Shown here in pieces: positions 33,213 to 41,721 of a DNA stretch of 43,189 nt. The translations under genes and the position numbers were made by a program. This stretch comes from Butyrivibrio sp. INlla21. Its GTDB lineage: Bacteria; Bacillota; Clostridia; Lachnospirales; Lachnospiraceae. The stretch spans positions 1-43,189 of the forward strand of contig NZ_FPCC01000023.1 in assembly GCF_900116875.1 (NCBI RefSeq), read 5' to 3'. The first letter of the stretch is position 1. Each line of letters begins with the position of its first letter. The notes beneath the pieces were generated by a model. It was given only the letters and a program-made list of their open reading frames with translations. It had not been told where the DNA came from and did not search any database.

Positions 33213-34241
33213 ATGTCTTTTGAATATATACAAAAGCTTCCCACACCCGATGAGATAAGGGATGAGATTCCTTTACCCGATCAGCTTGCAGTTCTTAAAA
33301 AAGAAAGAGATGCAATGATCTCAGACGTGTTTACGGGAAAAAGCGATAAATTTCTTGTTGTTGTAGGCCCTTGCTCTGCAGACAATGAGGATGCCGTTTG
33401 CGATTATGTTTCAAGACTCGGCAAAATAAACGACAAGGTTAAGGACAGACTTATCCTTATTCCCAGAATATATACCAACAAGCCTCGTACAACAGGTGAC
33501 GGCTACAAGGGAATCACTTCTCAGCCGGATCCCGAAGGAAAGACAGATTTCCGCGCAGGTCTCATTGCCATGAGACACATGCAGATAAGAGCTATCGAAG
33601 AATCAGGTCTTACTGCTGCGGATGAGATGCTGTATCCCGAGAACTGGGGCTACATGGCTGATATTCTCTCCTACGTTGCTATAGGTGCTCGTTCAGTTGA
33701 GGATCAGGAACATCGTATGACAGCCAGTGGTTTTGACGTTCCCGCAGGAATGAAGAATCCCACAAGCGGAACCTTCAGCGTAATGCTTAACTCAGTATAC
33801 GCTGCTCAGCAGTCTCACTCTTTCGTATACAGAGGCTATGAGGTTAGGACCAACGGTAATCCTCTTGCACACTGCGTACTTAGAGGATCCAGCAACAAGC
33901 ATGGTCAGTCAATTCCGAACTATCACTACGAGGATCTCAGTTTACTTCTTTCTCTTTATGAGGAGCGCAACATTGTAAATCCCGCAGCTATCATTGATGC
34001 GAACCACAACAACTCCAACAAGCAGTTCAAGGAGCAGATCCGTATTGTGAAAGAGGTGCTTCACTCAAGAAATCACAATCCCGAGATCAAGAAGCTTGTT
34101 AAGGGTGTTATGATCGAGAGCTACATTGAGGAAGGTTGCCAGAAGATCGGTGAAGGCGTATACGGTAAATCCATCACGGATCCTTGCCTTGGCTGGGCCG
34201 ACACAGAAAGACTTCTCCTCGAAATGGCAGAGAATGTATAA
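33213..34241 (+). CDS. aroF: 3-deoxy-7-phosphoheptulonate (DAHP) synthase, AroFGH type
   Basis: This 342-aa class I-alpha enzyme joins phosphoenolpyruvate and erythrose 4-phosphate in the first step of aromatic amino acid synthesis. Visible motifs are VVGPCSADNEDAV (substrate and metal Cys), RIYTNKPRTTGDGYKG, a GARSVEDQEHRMTASG block, and C-terminal DANHNNSNKQ and GVMIESYIEEG metal-site regions. An N-terminal extension typical of feedback-sensitive forms is present. The effector amino acid (Phe, Tyr or Trp) is not deducible. The ATG has GGAGG 8-9 nt upstream. The symbol is a class choice; it could equally be aroG or aroH. Confidence 0.94.
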   Translation: MSFEYIQKLPTPDEIRDEIPLPDQLAVLKKERDAMISDVFTGKSDKFLVVVGPCSADNEDAVCDYVSRLGKINDKVKDRLILIPRIYTNKPRTTGDGYKGITSQPDPEGKTDFRAGLIAMRHMQIRAIEESGLTAADEMLYPENWGYMADILSYVAIGARSVEDQEHRMTASGFDVPAGMKNPTSGTFSVMLNSVYAAQQSHSFVYRGYEVRTNGNPLAHCVLRGSSNKHGQSIPNYHYEDLSLLLSLYEERNIVNPAAIIDANHNNSNKQFKEQIRIVKEVLHSRNHNPEIKKLVKGVMIESYIEEGCQKIGEGVYGKSITDPCLGWADTERLLLEMAENV

Positions 34242-34265
34242 TAAAAAACGTATAATAAAAGAAAA

Positions 34266-34293
34266 GGCGGTGAATTATTCACCGCCCTTTTTT
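34266..34293. terminator. Bidirectional terminator between DAHP synthase and the Xer-like gene
   Basis: GGCGGTGAA-TTA-TTCACCGCC (9 bp) is followed by TTTTTT on the + strand and preceded by AAAA, giving a T-run on the minus strand. It sits between convergent genes. Confidence 0.9.
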
Positions 34294-35188
34294 ATCTTAA
34301 TCTTGCCCATTCATAAGGATCTTTACTTCTATCCTCTTTTTCTATATATCTGCTTAGTGTATTACTGTCATTAAATCCCAGCATATCCTGAATAGATGAG
34401 ATATCTGCGCCGTTATCGACCAGATGAGCGGCGAAAGAATGACGCAATGTGTACGGAGTTATATCAGAGCTTACTCCGGCTTTTTTGACATAAGTCTTGA
34501 TAAGCTTCCAGAGCCCTTGACGACTCATTGGATTACCGTCGCAGTTAAGAAATACCGTCTTTTCTTTTTCTATATCTTCTCCTTCACAAAGCTGCGCCCT
34601 TGCATCAAGAAGATAATGCATCATCGCATCTTTTGCCATCTTTCCGAAGGGAATGATCCTCTCGGCCTTATTTTCTTTTCCCTTATTAAGTCTAAGACAT
34701 CCTATGCTCAGATCGATATTGGAAAGCTCCAGAGCGACCAACTCACCGGCCTTAAGTCCTGTTGCGTATAAAAGCTCGAGGATTGCCTTATCTCTTACGC
34801 CCTTGGCATTTTCCGGGAATTTCTGAGACAAAAGAGCCTGAACCTCGGTCTCTGAAAGGATCCTTGGCTTGGATGTCACAGCTTTGGGACTTTTTAAGAC
34901 TATGGCAGGGTCATCGGAAATATTGCCGTTCTCTACCATGTACCTAAAAAAAGCCTTCATAGAAGTGTTGTGCCTTATGATCGATGACGGCGCAAAATTC
35001 TCTTCCCGAAGGCTTGCAGCATAATCCATGAGACGATCGCCGGTGATATCTGAAACGGAGGTAATCCCGCGTTTCTTCATATATCCGGCCATCCTCTCCA
35101 GATCACGCCTATATGAAATAATCGTATTGGTTGAAGTCTTTTTTACACCTGTAAGGTAATCTACAAATTCTTCAATCTGTTCATTCAT
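34292..35188 (-). CDS. Xer-like tyrosine recombinase with degenerate active site
   Basis: This 298-aa protein has the XerC/D length and two-domain layout: a SAM-like core-binding domain (about 1-95) and a catalytic domain (about 107-298). The catalytic set is altered. The first Arg is Lys146 (YATGLKAGE, usual LRVSE), the His of HxxR is Tyr246 (TPYTLRHSF, usual PHTLRH), and the second His is Phe272 (LGFND, usual LGHSD). Lys174, Arg249 and Tyr281 remain. I infer weak or absent recombination and possibly a DNA-binding or partner role. No att sites or phage genes are nearby. It is last in the hisH-hisF-ung-lysA run, 5 nt after lysA. Confidence 0.88.
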   Translation of the reverse strand: MNEQIEEFVDYLTGVKKTSTNTIISYRRDLERMAGYMKKRGITSVSDITGDRLMDYAASLREENFAPSSIIRHNTSMKAFFRYMVENGNISDDPAIVLKSPKAVTSKPRILSETEVQALLSQKFPENAKGVRDKAILELLYATGLKAGELVALELSNIDLSIGCLRLNKGKENKAERIIPFGKMAKDAMMHYLLDARAQLCEGEDIEKEKTVFLNCDGNPMSRQGLWKLIKTYVKKAGVSSDITPYTLRHSFAAHLVDNGADISSIQDMLGFNDSNTLSRYIEKEDRSKDPYEWARLR

Positions 35189-35193
35189 ACATT

Positions 35194-36477
35194 TCAGTTC
35201 TCTTCAACAATCTTGCAGATCTTAGGATAAACATTGAGGCAATCGAAAGTTGCAAAATAGTCCATAGGTTTTTCTGCTCTTCTTATAAGCTTGAAGCTTC
35301 CGTCCTTCTGCAGAAGAACTTCGGCACTCTTAAGCTTACCGTTATAATTATAGCCCATTGAATAACCGTGAGCTCCGGTATCGTGAATAAAGAGATAATC
35401 TCCTTTTTCAATCTTGGGAAGCTTTCTGTCTATAGCGAACTTATCATTATTCTCACAAAGTGAACCTGTTACATCATAAACCTGATCGCAGGGCTCATTC
35501 TCTTTTCCGAGAACCGTGATGTGATGGTAAGCACCGTACATAGCAGGTCTCATAAGGTTAACCGCACATGCGTCAACACCGATGTACTCCTTGTATGTGT
35601 GCTTCTCATGAATAGCCTTGGTCACGAGTGCACCGTAAGGTCCCATCATGAATCTTCCCATTTCTGTATAGATCGCAACATCGTCCATTCCTGCGGGAAC
35701 AAGAATCTTCTCATACTGCTCTTTTACACCCTGTCCGATAGCATAGATATCATTGCCTTCCTGATCGGGCTGATAAGGGATTCCTACGCCACCTGAAAGG
35801 TTAATGAATGCAATCTTGGCTCCTGTCTTCTTCTGAAGATCTACAGCGAGCTCAAAGAGCTGTCCCGCAAGCTTGGGATAATACTCGTTGGTTACAGTGT
35901 TACTTGCAAGGAAAGCGTGAATACCGAATCTCTTGGCACCTTTCTCCTTGAGGATCTTAAATGCCTCATAGATCTGCTCAGTTGTAAGTCCGTACTTGGC
36001 ATCTCCCGGGTTATCCATGATCCCGTTACTCATCTGGAAAACTCCGCCGGGATTGTATCTGCATGAGATAGTCTCGGGAATCTTACCGATCGACTTCTCA
36101 AGGAAATCAATGTGTGTGAAATCATCAAGATTGATGATGGCGCCAAGCTTATCTGCAAGAACAAACTCCTCTGCGGGTGTATCGTTTGATGAGAACATGA
36201 TCTCATGTCCCTGCGCTCCTACAGCGCCGCTAAGCAAAAGCTCAGTCTTGGATGAGCAGTCAAAGCCACATCCTTCCTGTCTTAAAAGATCAAGTAATAC
36301 GGGGTTGGGATTAGCCTTAACCGCAAAATACTCCTTAAATCCTTTATTCCATGAAAAGGCTTCATAAACCGCCTTGGCATTCTCCACAATGCCTTTCTCA
36401 TCATAAAGATGAAAGGGTGTAGGGATCTTCTTTGCGATCTCTTCTACTTTTTCCTTTGTTACAAATGGTTTTTTCAT
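35194..36477 (-). CDS. lysA: Diaminopimelate decarboxylase
   Basis: This 427-aa fold-III PLP enzyme converts meso-diaminopimelate to lysine. The PLP lysine is Lys54 in YFAVKANPNP, the glycine-rich phosphate site is INLSGGVGIPY, the dimer-interface Cys lies in GSLCENND, and the end has HDTGAHGYSMGYNYNG. Compared with textbook LysA the CESGD motif reads CENND, but this is the form I recall as common in clostridial homologues. GGAGG lies 6-7 nt before the ATG. It sits 15 nt after ung and 5 nt before the Xer-like gene, with no other lysine genes. Confidence 0.88.
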   Translation of the reverse strand: MKKPFVTKEKVEEIAKKIPTPFHLYDEKGIVENAKAVYEAFSWNKGFKEYFAVKANPNPVLLDLLRQEGCGFDCSSKTELLLSGAVGAQGHEIMFSSNDTPAEEFVLADKLGAIINLDDFTHIDFLEKSIGKIPETISCRYNPGGVFQMSNGIMDNPGDAKYGLTTEQIYEAFKILKEKGAKRFGIHAFLASNTVTNEYYPKLAGQLFELAVDLQKKTGAKIAFINLSGGVGIPYQPDQEGNDIYAIGQGVKEQYEKILVPAGMDDVAIYTEMGRFMMGPYGALVTKAIHEKHTYKEYIGVDACAVNLMRPAMYGAYHHITVLGKENEPCDQVYDVTGSLCENNDKFAIDRKLPKIEKGDYLFIHDTGAHGYSMGYNYNGKLKSAEVLLQKDGSFKLIRRAEKPMDYFATFDCLNVYPKICKIVEEN

Positions 36478-36492
36478 AATATCCTCCCTGTA

Positions 36493-37170
36493 TTAAATAT
36501 TCTCTATTTGCCAATCAATCGGCGATAAACCGTTATTTGCCAAAAATTCATTGCACTTACTGAAATGCTTGCATCCAAAGAACCCTCTGTAAGCCGATAA
36601 CGGGCTGGGATGAGGTGCCTCCAAAATAAGGTGTTTGGGATTGTTTAGCATCGATTTTTTCATCTGTGCGGGCTTACCCCACAGCATATAAACAATAGGC
36701 CTGTCCTGCTCGTTTACGGCCTTTATAATGGCGTCGGTGAACTGCTCCCAACCTCTTCCCTTATGAGAATTGGCCTGATGAGCTCTAACTGTCAGAACAG
36801 TATTTAAAAGAAGTACTCCCTGATCTGCCCATTTCTTGAGATAACCGTTATTGGGAACATAGCATCCAAGGTCATCGGAAAGCTCCTTGTAAATATTTAC
36901 AAGTGACGGCGGTGTGTCAGCCTTACCGGGCAATACGGAAAAAGATAATCCGTGAGCTTGTCCGGGCTCGTGATAAGGGTCCTGTCCCAAAACAAGAACC
37001 TTGACCTTATCAAGCGGAGTAAGATGAAGCGCGTTAAAAATATCCTCTGAAGGCGGATATATCACGCTCTTACTGTATTCGTCTTTTATAAAGCTATAAA
37101 GCTGCTTGTAATATGGCTTCTTAAACTCATCGGAAAGAGCATCAAGCCACATCCCCGTGATCATCGACAT
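36493..37170 (-). CDS. ung: Uracil-DNA glycosylase, family 1
   Basis: This 225-aa cytoplasmic repair enzyme excises uracil from DNA. The water-activating loop GQDPYH (62-67, Asp64), the Ser/Gly-Pro loop [14 protein letters not shown] with the uracil-binding Asn, and the DNA-intercalating [13 protein letters not shown] (His187) are all intact. Length is typical. It lies 19 nt after hisF and 15 nt before lysA. The ribosome site is weak (GGAAGTGA about 13 nt upstream), so translation may be coupled. Confidence 0.96.
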   Translation of the reverse strand: MSMITGMWLDALSDEFKKPYYKQLYSFIKDEYSKSVIYPPSEDIFNALHLTPLDKVKVLVLGQDPYHEPGQAHGLSFSVLPGKADTPPSLVNIYKELSDDLGCYVPNNGYLKKWADQGVLLLNTVLTVRAHQANSHKGRGWEQFTDAIIKAVNEQDRPIVYMLWGKPAQMKKSMLNNPKHLILEAPHPSPLSAYRGFFGCKHFSKCNEFLANNGLSPIDWQIENI

Positions 37171-37189
37171 TAGTTTAGTTCACTTCCCG

Positions 37190-37954
37190 TCAGCAAGGTC
37201 TGACAGGAACTCCCTTTCCTTTAAGATAGTTTTTAACTTCTGATATCTCAAGCTCCTTGTAATGGAACAAAGAAGCTGCCAGCGCCGCATCTGCCTTACC
37301 TTCCGTAAGCGCATCGTAGAAATGCTCCAAAGTGCCCGCTCCGCCCGAAGCGATAACGGGTACGTCAACTGTCTCCGCTATTCTTCTTGTAAGCTCTATA
37401 TCATAACCTGCCTTGGTTCCGTCACAGTCCATACTGGTTAAAAGAATCTCTCCCGCGCCGAGGTCGACCGCTTTCTTGGCCCACTCTATAGCGTCAATTC
37501 CCACATCGATCCTGCCGCCGTGCTTATAGATATTCCATCCGCTTCCGTCAGCTCTTTTCTTGGCATCAATAGCAACAACCACGCACTGACTTCCGAATTT
37601 ATCGGCTGCCTCAGCGATAAGCTCGGGTCTGTCGATAGCTGCCGAGTTCATTGAAACCTTATCGGCACCTTCTCTTAAGATTGCTCTTACATCGTCGACA
37701 GTCCTGATACCGCCTCCTACCGTGAAAGGAATGAAGACTTTTTTGGCAACTTCTCTTACCATGTCGGCAACTGTCGCACGTCTTTCATTGGAAGCCGTGA
37801 TATCAAGAAAAACAAGCTCATCGGCGCCCGCTTTGGAATACGCCTCTCCGACTGATACGGGATCACCTGCGTCCTTGAGATTAACGAAATTTATTCCTTT
37901 TACAACTCTGCCGTTATTAACATCAAGGCAGGGTATAATTCTCTTAGTAAGCAT
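37190..37954 (-). CDS. hisF: Imidazole glycerol phosphate synthase cyclase subunit
   Basis: This 254-aa (beta-alpha)8 barrel makes imidazole glycerol phosphate and AICAR from PRFAR and ammonia passed from HisH. It has [15 protein letters not shown] with catalytic Asp11, VVVAIDAKK with the second catalytic Asp, VGGGIR and ASGGAGT phosphate loops. Full length and normal. It follows hisH by 18 nt; the rest of the his pathway is elsewhere. Confidence 0.96.
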   Translation of the reverse strand: MLTKRIIPCLDVNNGRVVKGINFVNLKDAGDPVSVGEAYSKAGADELVFLDITASNERRATVADMVREVAKKVFIPFTVGGGIRTVDDVRAILREGADKVSMNSAAIDRPELIAEAADKFGSQCVVVAIDAKKRADGSGWNIYKHGGRIDVGIDAIEWAKKAVDLGAGEILLTSMDCDGTKAGYDIELTRRIAETVDVPVIASGGAGTLEHFYDALTEGKADAALAASLFHYKELEISEVKNYLKGKGVPVRPC

Positions 37955-37972
37955 ATCTTCTCCTTAATAGAT

Positions 37973-38590
37973 TTATACAGCAAGAAAATTCTTAAGTATC
38001 TGCATTCCGACATCCGCACTCTTCTCGGGATGGAACTGACACGCAAATACATTGCCGCTCTCAACGGAAGCATCTATCGTAACGGAATAATCCGTTGTGG
38101 CCGTAACGATGCCCTTGTCTGCCGCATTAAGATAATAGGAATGAACAAAATAAACATAAGGATCTTCCGGAAGGTTCTTAAAAAGCTTACCTTCTCTGGG
38201 AAACTTAAGACTGTTCCAGCCAATCTGAGGAACCTTGTAGGCATTACCTTCTTTGTCGGTTCCGGGAATAAGCTGTATTTTTCCACGCAAAATGCCCAGG
38301 CCGTCAGCTCCTCCAAGTTCCTCACTGGAATCGAACAAAAGCTGAAGTCCCAGGCATATTCCTAAGAACGGGATCTCTTTATCGACCACTTCACAGATTG
38401 ATTCTCTGATCCCGTATTGATCTATTCTCTTCATGGCATCGGCAAAAGCACCGACACCGGGAAGTACCACGCGATCGGCTCTGTATATTTCCTTGGGGTC
38501 TCTTGTAACAACAGTCTCTGCACCAAGATACTGAAAAGCCTTCTCTACGCTCTTTATATTACCTGCATCATAGTCTATTATTGCAACCAT
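37973..38590 (-). CDS. hisH: Imidazole glycerol phosphate synthase glutaminase subunit
   Basis: This 205-aa class I glutamine amidotransferase feeds ammonia to HisF. It has the triad Cys79 in GICLG plus CQFHPEKS with His and Glu, and LPGVGAF for the oxyanion strand. The ATG at 38588-38590 follows a hairpin 2 nt upstream whose loop holds AAGGAG (38602-38607), an unusual arrangement that may control translation. It may start its own transcript or follow the large membrane-protein gene 53 nt upstream. Confidence 0.95.
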   Translation of the reverse strand: MVAIIDYDAGNIKSVEKAFQYLGAETVVTRDPKEIYRADRVVLPGVGAFADAMKRIDQYGIRESICEVVDKEIPFLGICLGLQLLFDSSEELGGADGLGILRGKIQLIPGTDKEGNAYKVPQIGWNSLKFPREGKLFKNLPEDPYVYFVHSYYLNAADKGIVTATTDYSVTIDASVESGNVFACQFHPEKSADVGMQILKNFLAV

Positions 38591-38592
38591 TC

Positions 38593-38624
38593 GGCATCAA
38601 ACTCCTTATTATTCTTTCGATGCC
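38593..38624 (-). promoter_or_regulatory. Hairpin presenting the hisH ribosome site in its loop
   Basis: On the minus strand GGCATC-G-AAA pairs with TTT-GATGCC (9 bp, one bulge). The 13-nt loop contains AAGGAG, and the stem ends 2 nt before the hisH ATG. The fold would bring the ribosome site nearer or limit access to it. Confidence 0.5.
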
Positions 38625-38643
38625 TTCTGCAATCACATGTGGC

Positions 38644-40803
38644 TTATGACTCCGTGTCAAAGCCGACTATTTCCATAAGCTTGATAGTATAATCTCTATC
38701 CTTTTTGATAGAATTGATCTCCGCAATCTCATCTTCGGAAAGACCATAGTTCTCTGAAAGCAACGATTCTATACTATCGTACACGCTCTGAACTTGAATT
38801 TCAACATTAAACTTCTGTGCTTCCGTCAATAATTCGTCCTTACTGCGTTTCGCCATAAGAAGCATGTCGAGAGCTTCGGTTTTCTTGTCCATCGCGATGT
38901 AGTTCTCATATCCGTCCAGATATCTCTCTGCCCACGCAATAACTCTGGCCTGTTCATACATTGTGCTCTGCTCGGCAGTATGCTTCTTTCCGTACCAAAG
39001 CTTATATGTTGTGGCATAGTCTCCGTGCGTATACGCTCCCTGTGCCCTCTGTGAGGAAATTCTCTCGGGAAGTAAGAATGCGGGAAGACAAACAAGTATT
39101 CCGAGGCTTGCTGCAAATATCGCGGATAATATAATTTTCTTGGGAGCCATAGCCTTTTCGGGAACGCCGGGTTCCTTAGGAGGCTTGGGCTTTTTCTCCT
39201 TCTTGGGCTTCGGAGGTTTTTCCTTCTTGGGTTTTTTCTCCTTTTTGGGCTTTTCCTTCTTAGGCTTTTTCTCTTTTTTCTTTTTCTTGGGATTCCCCTC
39301 TTCCTCGCCAAGTTCATTAAGAACCTGCTGATTCTCATCGGTAAGGCTCGCAAGCTCTCCTCCTGCGGGAACTTCCTCGTCCTCTTCCGTGAGAGTCTTT
39401 AACAGCTTGGTAAGAAGGCCCTCCTTCTTTTCTCGGCTTGATCTGTGCGGAGTTGCAATTCCTATATCGGCTGCCCCGCCGCCTACGCCTTCAGAAAGGC
39501 CTGCCAATGCGGAGAGACCGGGATCTGCTCCGAGATCGTCAAAACCTTCTTCAGTAAGAGCACCCAAAATATCATTCTTGGCAGTATCGGGATCTTCCGG
39601 TACTCCCAGTTCCTCATCAAGATGAGCGGTATTTTCTATATCTTCAACCTCATCGTTGGCGAGGCTGTTCATAAGTGCATCAAGATCCGGAATGGATATA
39701 TTGTCATCAGACTCGGATTCACGTGAAGGTGACTCAGGTGCAACACTCTGTGCCGGTTCCGGAGTATCTCCGCTTACAAGCTCAGCAATCTCTCCATCTA
39801 TGGAAGATCCGCTTCCCGTGTCTGTTTCAATCAGTTCATCAAGACTTGCTTCAAGATCTTCAAGATTGATATCATCCTCAGATATCGCTTCAAGACCTGA
39901 TAAAAGAGAATTATCAAGCGTTACGACTTCGGCATCCTCAGTAATCGCAATACCCGGGGTGACACCGCCTTCCTGATCCCCTCCCTCTTCGGGAGCGGGC
40001 TCCTCGGTAAATGCCTCCATAAGCGCTCCAAGGTCTGAAATTTCATCTGTATTATCTATAGGATCGCTTGCGCCTGAAGCTTCTCCAAATTCCTGTTCCT
40101 GCTCTTTATCTAGAATATCACTAAGGCTCTCTGCTCCGGCTTCTGTAGCCTCTGTAAGGCTGTTTCCGGGCATATCATCAAGAAGATCGGTAAGGATCTC
40201 TTCAGGTGTCTGATCGGCATCTGATTCTTTTTCAACAGCAACTCCGCTGTCATCCGGAAGTGTGATCTCCGGGGCCATCTCAAGCAAAGAATCGGTCTCC
40301 TCAGACTCATCTATAATCGGAGCCTTGGCCGCTTCCTGCGGAGTTTCTTTTTCCTGAGTAAAATCTATGTCAAAATTTTCGTAGGTCCCGTTTTTTATGC
40401 TCTCATCCATGCGCTCTGCATCGGCTATAGCTTCATCAAGAGCAATCTCCTCGGGATCTCGCACATCCTCATCCGAAGGATCGTCTCCCACCTTAAATGA
40501 AGGAAGAGAAGCATCCGAAGGCTTGGCAATATCATCCAAAAGGTTCGCCATGTCATCATCGATGATCTCGTCCGCATCCAGTTTATTTAGAAGATTACCG
40601 ATCTCTTTTATATCAGCATTGCCGTTTGCATTATCTATAAGCGCACCAATATCCCCTGATTCGTCATTCGACGTTGGATCAGAGGTACTCTGTTTGGTTT
40701 TGGAAGCCATTCTGCTAAGGGCTGATTGAGGATTATTATTATTTGATTGTGCAAAGTTCAGTAAGCTGTCGAGATATTCCTCATCATTAGACTTCATAGT
40801 CAT
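38644..40803 (-). CDS. Acidic, repeat-motif single-pass membrane protein of unknown function
   Basis: This 719-aa protein has four parts. Residues 1-500 are acidic and mostly disordered. They are punctuated by at least nine short amphipathic motifs of the form (D/E)-hydrophobic-x-x-Leu-(Leu/Met), such as DIGALIDNA, EIGNLLNKL, DMANLLDDI, ILTDLLDDM, LSDILDKE, LGALMEAF, LDALMNSL and GLLTKLLKTL. A Lys/Pro/Glu tract (about 505-553) follows, then one transmembrane helix (557-577) and a helical C-terminal domain (about 585-719), probably extracytoplasmic and TPR-like. There is no signal peptide, so the N-terminus should be cytoplasmic. Its ATG overlaps the SIR2-like gene by ATGA, with GGAG 5 nt upstream. 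I do not recognise the family. Confidence 0.82.
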   Translation of the reverse strand: MTMKSNDEEYLDSLLNFAQSNNNNPQSALSRMASKTKQSTSDPTSNDESGDIGALIDNANGNADIKEIGNLLNKLDADEIIDDDMANLLDDIAKPSDASLPSFKVGDDPSDEDVRDPEEIALDEAIADAERMDESIKNGTYENFDIDFTQEKETPQEAAKAPIIDESEETDSLLEMAPEITLPDDSGVAVEKESDADQTPEEILTDLLDDMPGNSLTEATEAGAESLSDILDKEQEQEFGEASGASDPIDNTDEISDLGALMEAFTEEPAPEEGGDQEGGVTPGIAITEDAEVVTLDNSLLSGLEAISEDDINLEDLEASLDELIETDTGSGSSIDGEIAELVSGDTPEPAQSVAPESPSRESESDDNISIPDLDALMNSLANDEVEDIENTAHLDEELGVPEDPDTAKNDILGALTEEGFDDLGADPGLSALAGLSEGVGGGAADIGIATPHRSSREKKEGLLTKLLKTLTEEDEEVPAGGELASLTDENQQVLNELGEEEGNPKKKKKEKKPKKEKPKKEKKPKKEKPPKPKKEKKPKPPKEPGVPEKAMAPKKIILSAIFAASLGILVCLPAFLLPERISSQRAQGAYTHGDYATTYKLWYGKKHTAEQSTMYEQARVIAWAERYLDGYENYIAMDKKTEALDMLLMAKRSKDELLTEAQKFNVEIQVQSVYDSIESLLSENYGLSEDEIAEINSIKKDRDYTIKLMEIVGFDTES

Positions 40804-41612
40804 CTACTCTCCTGCAAAATATAATCAACGGAATTCATTTTCACAGAATCCGTTTTTTCTTTTATTTCAGGTGTTGCCTGGTAGAGCTTCTCATGTACTC
40901 TGATAAGATGAGCCTTCTTATTAAGCGATACAACATTTTCAAACGGGAGCCTTACTACGGTCGGGTATTCAAGTCCTACACCAAGTTCCAGCATTACCAA
41001 TTTGAAATTGAGTGTACGCGAAAGAAATGTAAGATAATCACTCCATCTATCTTTGTACGCTATTTCGTTATAATTAATTTTACTATATTCAGGACGTTTT
41101 TGGTTAATATATAACTCATTTCCTTCAAAAAAAGCTTTTTTAAAAGAAATATTCTTATCAAAAGAGCCGTTATCTTCAGTAATTATCTTATGTATCGCGT
41201 TTACGGTCTCCATAAAATCAGGATTCTTATCGGCTGCAAAAAGTTCTCCGTCAGCGCTGTCCGTTTGAAGATACATGTAATTTCCGCAAGGATAAACGCA
41301 GTTTTTAACATCAAAGCCGAACATCGGAGCATCCCAAAGACATATATCACTTACCAAAAAGAACTTTTTATCACCAATAAGCTTAAGAAGTCCTTTGTAA
41401 GCCTCTTCTATCTTTTCATCGTTGTTGTAATATGCATATTCGTATTCAACAATGGGCTTTAGCCAGCTGTTTTCTTCTATGCTGCAATAATCCAATATTT
41501 CATTATATCTATCGTCTTTTTTTATAGCATTCTTAACCCAGTTCCACTCGCTGCCTATGCCTATTATCAGTCTGTCAGCATCTGCAATGAGCTCTTTTAA
41601 ATTTCCGGTCAT
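40800..41612 (-). CDS. SIR2-superfamily-like protein, noncanonical
   Basis: This 270-aa cytoplasmic protein begins with a Rossmann-like strand-turn (ADADRLIIGIGSEW, about 11-24). It ends with LVMLELGVGLEYPTVVRLPFENVV and LIRVHEKL, the pattern of bacterial SIR2-like proteins. The classic sirtuin GAGxS, TQNxD, catalytic His and paired CxxC motifs are not visible; only an isolated PCGN is present. So NAD binding is plausible but deacetylase activity is not supported. It is translationally coupled to the large acidic membrane protein and lies 109 nt after cheV, beyond a terminator. GGAG lies 8 nt before its ATG. Confidence 0.62.
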   Translation of the reverse strand: MTGNLKELIADADRLIIGIGSEWNWVKNAIKKDDRYNEILDYCSIEENSWLKPIVEYEYAYYNNDEKIEEAYKGLLKLIGDKKFFLVSDICLWDAPMFGFDVKNCVYPCGNYMYLQTDSADGELFAADKNPDFMETVNAIHKIITEDNGSFDKNISFKKAFFEGNELYINQKRPEYSKINYNEIAYKDRWSDYLTFLSRTLNFKLVMLELGVGLEYPTVVRLPFENVVSLNKKAHLIRVHEKLYQATPEIKEKTDSVKMNSVDYILQESR

Positions 41613-41653
41613 TATTAAAACTCCAAGGATTTATTTTATTTATACATAAAGAA

Positions 41654-41705
41654 CTCCCTTTGGGGCAGTCCTGAAAACGTGTTTTCATAACTGAGCCAAA
41701 GGGAG
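41654..41705 (-). terminator. Long-hairpin terminator after cheV
   Basis: On the minus strand CTCCCTTTGG pairs with CCAAAGGGAG, with inner CAGT/ACTG and GAAAA/TTTTC pairs, and TTCTTTATG follows. It lies 17 nt past the cheV stop. The T-run is weak, so partial read-through into the SIR2-like gene is possible. Confidence 0.72.
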
Positions 41706-41721
41706 ATAAAGTCAGATATTA

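Noticed and set aside
34292..35188. The tyrosine recombinase as evidence of a prophage or integrative element
   Set aside because: It is embedded in a housekeeping operon, there are no phage or conjugation genes or att repeats, and its active site is degenerate.
39140..39331. A Gly/Phe-rich + strand frame that looks like a repeat protein
   Set aside because: It is the reverse complement of the Lys/Pro/Glu tract in the acidic membrane protein; the repetition comes from the codons of that tract.
38826..39353. A 175-codon Arg-rich minus-strand frame
   Set aside because: It is a frame-shifted shadow of the acidic membrane protein gene over its Lys/Glu-rich codons, with no ribosome site.
40800..41612. 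The SIR2-like gene as an anti-phage NADase (Thoeris/DSR type)
   Set aside because: Catalytic Asn/His motifs of the defence SIR2 domains are not visible, there is no TIR or partner gene, and its coupled neighbour is a membrane scaffold.
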